In this document: one piece after another, positions 59,501-64,000 of the stretch
Numbering within the stretch: position 1 is the first letter of the stretch
Layout: every line of letters begins with the position of its first letter
Assembly: GCF_013393325.1 (NCBI RefSeq)
Contig: NZ_QJRC01000097.1
Location: 62,001-126,000 of the forward strand
Length of the DNA: 64,000 nt
Source: Pseudomonas hunanensis
GTDB taxonomy: Bacteria > Pseudomonadota > Gammaproteobacteria > Pseudomonadales > Pseudomonadaceae
Reading direction: 5' to 3'
Made by a program: the position numbers and the translations under genes
Notes under the pieces: model-generated
Seen by the model: only the letters and a program-made list of their open reading frames with translations
Database searches by the model: none
What the model was told of the DNA's origin: nothing

Positions 59501-60174
59501 CGTTGCTGCAGCGATGCCTGGATCAATGCTGCCGGCTCTGGCCCATCCTGCTGAGCACGCACGCGGCCAAACAGTGGGCGAATGCGCGGCAGCAAAGCGT
59601 CGGGGCTGCCCCAGTTGCCGCGTACCCAGGCCAGTGCATCGCCTTGCATGCCGTAGCAAAAACGCCGCCAGTAATCGCGCATGACCTGGCCCAGCAACTC
59701 GCTGTGGTCGGTTTCCAGGGTCTGGGTGAACAGGCTGCCGCTGTCGAAGGCATGCTCGCGCAGCATGCGCTGACACCAGCCATGGATGGTCGATACCGCA
59801 GCTTCGTCCATCCACTGCACGGCGATTTCCAAGCGGCCGGCACAACGCGGCCAGGCTTCTTGCGGGTAATCGTCACGCAATTGGTGCAACAGCGGGTCGG
59901 CGCCTACCAGTTCGCCACGGAAGAACCGTGCAGCCTCAGCCAGGCGGGCGCGGATACGTTCGCGCAGCTCTTTGGTGGCAGCGTCGGTGAAGGTCACCAC
60001 GAGTATCTGCGGTGGCAGCAACTCGCGGTCGAAGCCTTGTTCTCCACCGTGGCCAAGGATCAGGCGCAGGTACAGCGCCGAAATGGTGAAGGTCTTGCCC
60101 GTGCCGGCGCTGGCCTCGATCAGCTGGCTGCCGTGCAGGGGGAAACTCAGTGCCAGGGGACGGTCCTGGGTCAT
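56500..60174 (-). CDS. recB: Exodeoxyribonuclease V subunit RecB
   Basis: A 1,224-residue helicase-nuclease. N-terminal SF1A helicase motifs IEASAGTGKTFTISALYLRL and ALIDEFQDTD, and a C-terminal nuclease domain with DLAFELDGRYYVTDYKSNWLG (catalytic Asp/Lys). ATG 60174 overlaps recC's stop by four bases; the 23 codons upstream in frame lie inside recC and are rejected. Confidence 0.96.
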   Translation of the reverse strand: MTQDRPLALSFPLHGSQLIEASAGTGKTFTISALYLRLILGHGGEQGFDRELLPPQILVVTFTDAATKELRERIRARLAEAARFFRGELVGADPLLHQLRDDYPQEAWPRCAGRLEIAVQWMDEAAVSTIHGWCQRMLREHAFDSGSLFTQTLETDHSELLGQVMRDYWRRFCYGMQGDALAWVRGNWGSPDALLPRIRPLFGRVRAQQDGPEPAALIQASLQQRGEQLARLKAPWAQWAEQLRQICRDALAAKQVDGRKMQARYFEPWFDKLCAWAGDEQLVDLDLGTGFTRLTPAGMAEAWKGEPPEHPGLNAMQSLQQQLQALDSPDAPLLEHAASWVSARFEVEKRRRAEMGFDDMLVRLQHALASEAGERLAGLIREQFPVALIDEFQDTDPVQYGIFERIYQISENRADTGLFMIGDPKQAIYAFRGADIYTYLAARRATRDRLHSLDTNYRSSKAMVAAVNQVFLQAEVRETGRGAFLFRAADDNPLPFIEVRAKGRGEQLLIDGETSAALQCWQLESEEPVSSSVYRQQLAASCASHIVALLNGGQQGTAGFQNAEGELRPCLPSDIAILVRDGHEAQVVRAELAARDVRSVYLSDKDSVFAAQEAHDLLAWLKACAEPDSERLLKAALASLTLGLSLAALDQLNQDERVWEGWVMRFRHYRDTWQRQGVLPMLRHLLHDFQLPRTLIRRSDGERVLTNLLHLAELLQQAAGELDGEQALIRHLAEHLANSGQAGEEQILRLESDEQLVKVVTIHKSKGLEYPLVYLPFICTSKPVDGSRLPLAWHDSEGNAHLTLTPDQEQIERADDERLAEDLRLLYVALTRAQHACWLGVADLKRGNQKSSQLHRSALGYLLGGGLALTGSQQLTDWLQALASTCPHITCPGLPQANEQAYRVPHAERELLPARKPRRAAAEHWWIASYSALRVGDQTLGADSSQAQQLLDDEAVDAQVLREVPADSGDIHCFPRGPNPGTFLHGLLEWAGREGFSQVSGNPQLIERTVGQRCNRRDWTGWIPTLSQWMQRLLGEALPLPGSDQSVMLGQLHHYQIEMEFWFASHQVDAEQLDRLVARHTHPGLARPAAQPTVLNGMFKGFIDLAFELDGRYYVTDYKSNWLGPDIQAYDTQTMEKAIIEHRYDLQYVLYLLALHRQLRARLPDYDYDRHVGGALFIFLRGASSSGHGVYHAKPPRELIESLDALFRGEHPPVQQDLFAGAVK

Positions 60175-63100
60175 GCGCCTTTCTCCGGGTTGCCCAGGGT
60201 CTGCCAAGGGGCGGTGAACAACGGGCGGTACAAGGTTTCGCACCAGCCTTCAAAGGTTTCGTCAGCCGTCAGTGCAGCAAAGTCGCGGAACTGGCGGGCC
60301 AGAGCGATGCTCTCACTTCGCTCGCCAAAGCTGGTGCGCTCGTCGCCTTCATAGGCACGGGCTGCGGCGGCCAAAGCCTTGTCGGCGTCGTCCTGGGCCA
60401 GCCAGGCGAACGCGGTCTTGGCCGCGACGGGCAGCGGCGCATTCATCGCCGCCTGACGGGCCACCAGCAGGTCGCCCAACAGCTGAGCAGCCTGTGCTTG
60501 CGGTAGCGGTGCAAGTAACAGGGTCAGGTCGCTGGCTACCAGTGCACTGTTGTAGGGATAGCCGGCCGCACAGGCGGCCAGGTGCGTAACCCAAGGTGCG
60601 ATCAGACGATGCCACTTGAGGTTGTTGCGCCCGGCGCTGATTGTGTTGGGTACCGTGGTGATGCTGAGCAGGCTCTGGTCCTGAGCCTGGAACACCCGGC
60701 CCAACCAGCCTTCGAGACGGTGCTGAGCGTGCTCGAAATGCACCGGCAAAGCGCCCTCGACCAGCTGAGGCCAGCGTTGCAGCAGCTGTTGGTGACGTTG
60801 CAACAAATCGGGTAGCGGTTCGATCAACTCGCTTTGCAGCGATTCTCCGAAACCGGCCAGCGGCAGCAAACCGCAGGCCTGTAGGCGCCGGGCCTGGGCA
60901 CGCAAGGCCTGTTCGGCATTGTCCGGCTCGGCCAAGGCTGCGCCAAGCAGGCTTTCACTGGCGCCATAGCGTTGCAGCGTATCGAGGACGAAGGGTTCTT
61001 CGTCCGGGGTTGGTGCTTCCAGCGCTTCAAAGTACACCTTCAAGCGCTGGCTGAAAAAGTGCCGTACCGGATGGCGCAGAAAGTCATTCAGTTGGGTCAG
61101 GCTCAGGGCTTCATCACCTAGGTATGGCGGCAGGCCGGGCTCGCCCTGTTCATCTGTCTCGCCATGCTGGTGCAGCAGTTGCCATTCATGGGCAAAGCTG
61201 AACAACGGGCTGCCTTTCTGGAAGTAGCGTGCGCTGAACGGCTGCAAGGGATGCTCCTGAGTCAGAGCGTGCAGCAGTTGCTCGCCCGGTTCGGCTGGCT
61301 GCCCCTGCTGCATGCCGGCCAGATGCCATCCCGTGGCGATGTGATCGCGCAACTGGCCGATCAGTACCGAGGCCGGGCGTTCGCTATTGTCACGGATACT
61401 GCGCCCGACCCAACTGACATACAGCTGGTCGCGTGCCGACAACAGCGCCTCCAGCAGCAGGTAACGGTCGTCTTCGCGGCGAGAGCGGTCACCGGGGCGG
61501 TAGTCGCTGGCCATCAAGTCGAAGTCCAGCGGTTGCTGGGCGCGCGGGTAGTCGCCATCGTTCATGCCCAGCAGGCAAACCACCCGGAACGGGATGGCGC
61601 GCATGGGCATCAGGGTGCAGAAGTTCACCGAGCCGGCTAAGAAGCGCTGTGACAGCTTGCCCTGATCGAGGCCCGACAGCCAGGCTTCACGCACCACGGT
61701 CAGCGGCAACGGGTCTTGCAGGCCAACGGTCTCGCACACTTCAAGCCAGCTATCGCGCAGATCTTGCAGTTGCATCAGCAGGTACTCGTCACGCTCGCCC
61801 TCGGCCAGGAAAAACACCTGTAGCAAAGCATGCAGGCGCTCGCCCCACTGCGTGACGGTGGCGGGCTCGGACAAGGCCTGACAGGCGACTTCGAGCGCAT
61901 CGAGCAGCGCGACCAGTGGGCCGATCAATGCAGCGTCCAGGCCACCGATTTCATCGTAGGGTTCAATGCCGTCACAGGCCACGCCCACACCCACTGCATA
62001 GCCCAGCAGCATACGCCGCAGGCCGAAGCGCCAACTGTTCTGTTCGAGCCCGGCGGGCAAACCAAGACTGGCCCGCTGCTCGGCGTTGAGGCCCCAGCGG
62101 ATGCCGGCCCCCTCGATCCAGCGGTGTAGCGTGGGCAGGTCGTTTTCGCGAATGCCAAAGCGAGCGCGCACTGCCGGCACGTCCAGCAGGTCGAGCACTT
62201 CGCTGACCGCGAAACGGCTGTCTGGCAGTTTGAGCAAGTGCTCAAGAGCGATCAGCAAAGGTTCGCGGCCGCGCTGGCCCTGGTCGGTCAGGGTGAACGG
62301 AATGTAGCGCGGGTCGTTGCGCTGCAACTGGCCAAAGACAGCGCGGATGTGCGGCGCGTAAGTGTCGATGGCCGGTAGCATGACGATCACGTCACGCGGG
62401 CGCAAAGTTGCGTCGGCGCTGAAGCGGGCCAACAGTTGGTCGTGGAGGATTTCCACTTCACGTTGCGGGCTATGGGCGATGTGGAAGCGGATCGAGCGAT
62501 CCTTTGCAGTGTCCACGGGCGGCCACAGCTCACGGGTTTCGGTGAGCGGGCGCAACTCCAGGATGTCGTCCTGCAGTTGATTGAGCAGCGTGGTGGGCGA
62601 ACCGTCGCTGAACAGGTCGATGCGGCCATCGCTGAACACGCCCTGGTAGCTGCCCGGGTCGTCGTAGCTGTCGAGCAGGTTGATGTAGTCGCGGCCTTGT
62701 TTGCCCCAGGCGGCCAGCAACGGATGGGCATGCTGGTGCAACGACTGGTCATCCAGTTGCAGGGGCATGCCCTGCTTGCGTTGCTGGCGTTTGTACTGGT
62801 GGCGTAACAGGTCCTTGTCGGCAACGATGTCGGCCCAGTGGTGGCGGCATGGGTTATGAACGCACAACAGCACCTGGCTGAAACGCGCCAGACCGGCCAG
62901 TGCTTCCAGGGCCTGGGCGGGTAGTGAGGAGATGCCAAACACGATCACCCGCGGTGGCAGCCCTGCAGGTGCCTGCTCCAGGCTGTTGATCCGCTCGATG
63001 AAGCGTTGGTGAACCCCGGCACGGCTCTGCGCCATACCCTGCTCGCCAACATCTTCCAGTAATGCTCGCCACAACTCGGCTTGCCAACGGTTGCCCGGCG

Positions 63101-63650
63101 GCAGCGCTTTGCGCTCGCCACGGGCGGTGTTGAGGACATGCTCGCCTGCGGCCCAGTCCTTGAGCCAGTCGGCGCGGTAGACCTGGTACTGGTCGAATAG
63201 GTCCGCTAGCCGTTCGGCTAGCTGGTAGCGCTTGCGCAGGTCGCTGTCGTCGGTAAGGAAGCGCCGCAGCGGCTCGAAATGGGGGCGTTCGATCAGGGCG
63301 GGTAACAGGCGCATCAGGCGCCAAGTGAGTGGGGCCTTGTCGAGCAGGGAAACTTCCGGAATTTCGTCACGGCCCAGCACGCTGCGGTATAGCTGCCACA
63401 TGAAGCTACCGGGTAGTTGCACATCGATTGCGGCGGCGATGCCACAGCCGCCCAGGTCATCTTCCAGCGGGTCTTCGGCCAGGGCCAACTTGAGCCATTG
63501 GGCGATGCCATTGCTTTGCACCAAGGCTATTTCGTTTTCCAGCGGCGCCAGGGGATAGCGACGCATCCAGCTCACTACCAGGCTGCGCAGGTCGTCGAGG
63601 CGGTTGCCGTGGACGATCATGAAGCCGGGGTGGAGAGTGGTAGTAGCCAT
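60171..63650 (-). CDS. recC: Exodeoxyribonuclease V subunit RecC
   Basis: A 1,159-residue RecC: LHPGFMIVHGNRLDDLRSLVV start, degenerate helicase folds with VLCVHNPCRHHW and the PLDFDLMASDYRPGDRSRREDDRYLLLEAL segment (quoted in part), as in other gamma-proteobacteria. RecC holds the Chi recognition tunnel. It is the first gene of recCBD and starts about 150 bases downstream of the rRNA operon's 5S gene, all on the minus strand; no separate promoter is obvious, but the rrn terminator between makes one likely. Confidence 0.95.
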   Translation of the reverse strand: MATTTLHPGFMIVHGNRLDDLRSLVVSWMRRYPLAPLENEIALVQSNGIAQWLKLALAEDPLEDDLGGCGIAAAIDVQLPGSFMWQLYRSVLGRDEIPEVSLLDKAPLTWRLMRLLPALIERPHFEPLRRFLTDDSDLRKRYQLAERLADLFDQYQVYRADWLKDWAAGEHVLNTARGERKALPPGNRWQAELWRALLEDVGEQGMAQSRAGVHQRFIERINSLEQAPAGLPPRVIVFGISSLPAQALEALAGLARFSQVLLCVHNPCRHHWADIVADKDLLRHQYKRQQRKQGMPLQLDDQSLHQHAHPLLAAWGKQGRDYINLLDSYDDPGSYQGVFSDGRIDLFSDGSPTTLLNQLQDDILELRPLTETRELWPPVDTAKDRSIRFHIAHSPQREVEILHDQLLARFSADATLRPRDVIVMLPAIDTYAPHIRAVFGQLQRNDPRYIPFTLTDQGQRGREPLLIALEHLLKLPDSRFAVSEVLDLLDVPAVRARFGIRENDLPTLHRWIEGAGIRWGLNAEQRASLGLPAGLEQNSWRFGLRRMLLGYAVGVGVACDGIEPYDEIGGLDAALIGPLVALLDALEVACQALSEPATVTQWGERLHALLQVFFLAEGERDEYLLMQLQDLRDSWLEVCETVGLQDPLPLTVVREAWLSGLDQGKLSQRFLAGSVNFCTLMPMRAIPFRVVCLLGMNDGDYPRAQQPLDFDLMASDYRPGDRSRREDDRYLLLEALLSARDQLYVSWVGRSIRDNSERPASVLIGQLRDHIATGWHLAGMQQGQPAEPGEQLLHALTQEHPLQPFSARYFQKGSPLFSFAHEWQLLHQHGETDEQGEPGLPPYLGDEALSLTQLNDFLRHPVRHFFSQRLKVYFEALEAPTPDEEPFVLDTLQRYGASESLLGAALAEPDNAEQALRAQARRLQACGLLPLAGFGESLQSELIEPLPDLLQRHQQLLQRWPQLVEGALPVHFEHAQHRLEGWLGRVFQAQDQSLLSITTVPNTISAGRNNLKWHRLIAPWVTHLAACAAGYPYNSALVASDLTLLLAPLPQAQAAQLLGDLLVARQAAMNAPLPVAAKTAFAWLAQDDADKALAAAARAYEGDERTSFGERSESIALARQFRDFAALTADETFEGWCETLYRPLFTAPWQTLGNPEKGA

Positions 63651-63754
63651 AGTGCATTCCCTGGGAGCGGTTGATTCCGGTGCAAAACCATATCACGAGG
63701 CATGCCTTGGACCATGGCATGCGTGGAGACAAATCTTTTTCTGGCCCCAAAGAC

Positions 63755-63788
63755 AAAACCCCTACCTGCATGCGCAGATAGGGGTTTT
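63755..63788 (-). terminator. rRNA operon terminator
   Basis: AAAACCCCTACCTGC - ATGC - GCAGATAGGGGTTTT: a 15-base stem with one mismatch and T-runs, placed 11 bases beyond the 5S gene in its reading direction. Confidence 0.93.
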
Positions 63789-63799
63789 GCGAAATAAAT

Positions 63800-63915
63800 C
63801 TTGACGATGACCTACTCTCACATGGGGAAACCCCACACTACCATCGGCGATGCATCGTTTCACTGCTGAGTTCGGGATGGGATCAGGTGGTTCCAATGCT
63901 CTATGGTCGTCAAGA
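63800..63915 (-). rRNA. 5S ribosomal RNA
   Basis: On the minus strand the sequence reads TTGACGACCATAGAGCATTG ... CCTGATCCCATCCCGAACTC ... GTGAGAGTAGGTCATCGTCA, a complete pseudomonad 5S rRNA whose first and last bases pair (TTGACGAC/GTCATCGTCAA). About 116 bases; ends may differ by one or two bases. The 23S gene should lie beyond the window edge. Confidence 0.97.
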
Positions 63916-64000
63916 AATTCTGTAGCCAGAATGTCCAGATGGACAGCCCAGCGAATTCGGATATGTGATTGTGTGGTTCGTTGCGAACTTTCGGTTCGTA
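63916..64000 (-). other. 23S-5S rRNA spacer (partial)
   Basis: Eighty-five bases between the 5S gene and the window edge, lower in GC, with a CCAGATGGACAGCCCAG stretch and GGTTCG repeats; no tRNA is visible. It is the spacer of an rrn operon read leftward. Confidence 0.75.

Noticed and set aside
19..64000. Many long antisense frames (for example 18706-20592 plus, 40595-41749 plus)
   Set aside because: They mirror well-identified genes in a GC-rich genome and have low-complexity His/Gln/Arg-rich translations.
63916..64000. tRNA in the rRNA spacer
   Set aside because: No cloverleaf or TTCRANYC-type T-arm could be made from the 85 visible bases.
1..64000. CRISPR array, integrase, transposase or prophage genes
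   Set aside because: No regular repeat-spacer pattern and no recognisable mobile-element protein was seen.

Overview
The window looks like the chromosome of a fluorescent pseudomonad of the Pseudomonas putida group. Protein sequences and gene order are very close to what I recall of P. putida KT2440 around PpSB1-LOV, the orphan LuxR PpoR, pcaGH, the chemoreceptor McpS, mmsAB and recCBD. Coding density and GC are high, and P. putida-type REP palindromes lie between genes. Species assignment is by recognition only; no search was run.

Layout. (1) 1-4185: end of a blue-light LOV photoreceptor, a PilZ-like protein, a convergent PplR3-like MerR regulator, then a five-gene rightward run or pair of runs including folM, DUF1244 and HopJ-family genes. 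(2) 4285-17316: alpha/beta hydrolase, fabV and a LysR regulator on the minus strand; a four-gene agmatine operon of the agu2ABCA' type with one cytoplasmic and one Tat-exported agmatine deiminase; cytochrome b561/PepSY pair; thiolase; an SDR whose catalytic Tyr is Phe; an orphan MetE N-domain protein divergent from a MetF-MetV fusion. (3) 17276-32264: cstA/btsT-ybdD-yjiA, PilZ, xanthine permease, radA, mscL, fpr, ppoR, rlmG, cioAB with a DUF2474 micro-subunit and a perfect Anr box, MFS exporter.

(4) 32290-45785: GNAT, AzgA-like purine permease with trmA, pcaHG with a PcaQ-like operator, zinc metallopeptidase, mcpS, ggt, LysR genes, the mdaB / YgiN-like divergent pair, a TauE exporter, and a decayed C-terminal fragment of a CDF cation-efflux gene. 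(5) 45882-48387: a cupin gene, then a self-contained type VI secretion cassette: orphan hcp, a 325-residue putative pore-forming effector and an overlapping AT-rich two-TM putative immunity gene. This cassette is the clearest accessory element. (6) 48479-51985: mmsB, mmsA and a divergent LysR gene. (7) 52017-54347: the c-di-GMP system yfiR-yfiN-yfiB. (8) 54428-64000: recD, recB, recC as an overlapping operon, downstream of the end of a ribosomal RNA operon (terminator, 5S rRNA, start of the 23S-5S spacer), all on the minus strand.

Functional themes are light and redox response, polyamine and aromatic catabolism (protocatechuate ring cleavage next to an organic-acid chemoreceptor), one-carbon metabolism, respiration through the cyanide-insensitive oxidase, c-di-GMP control, interbacterial competition and recombinational repair.
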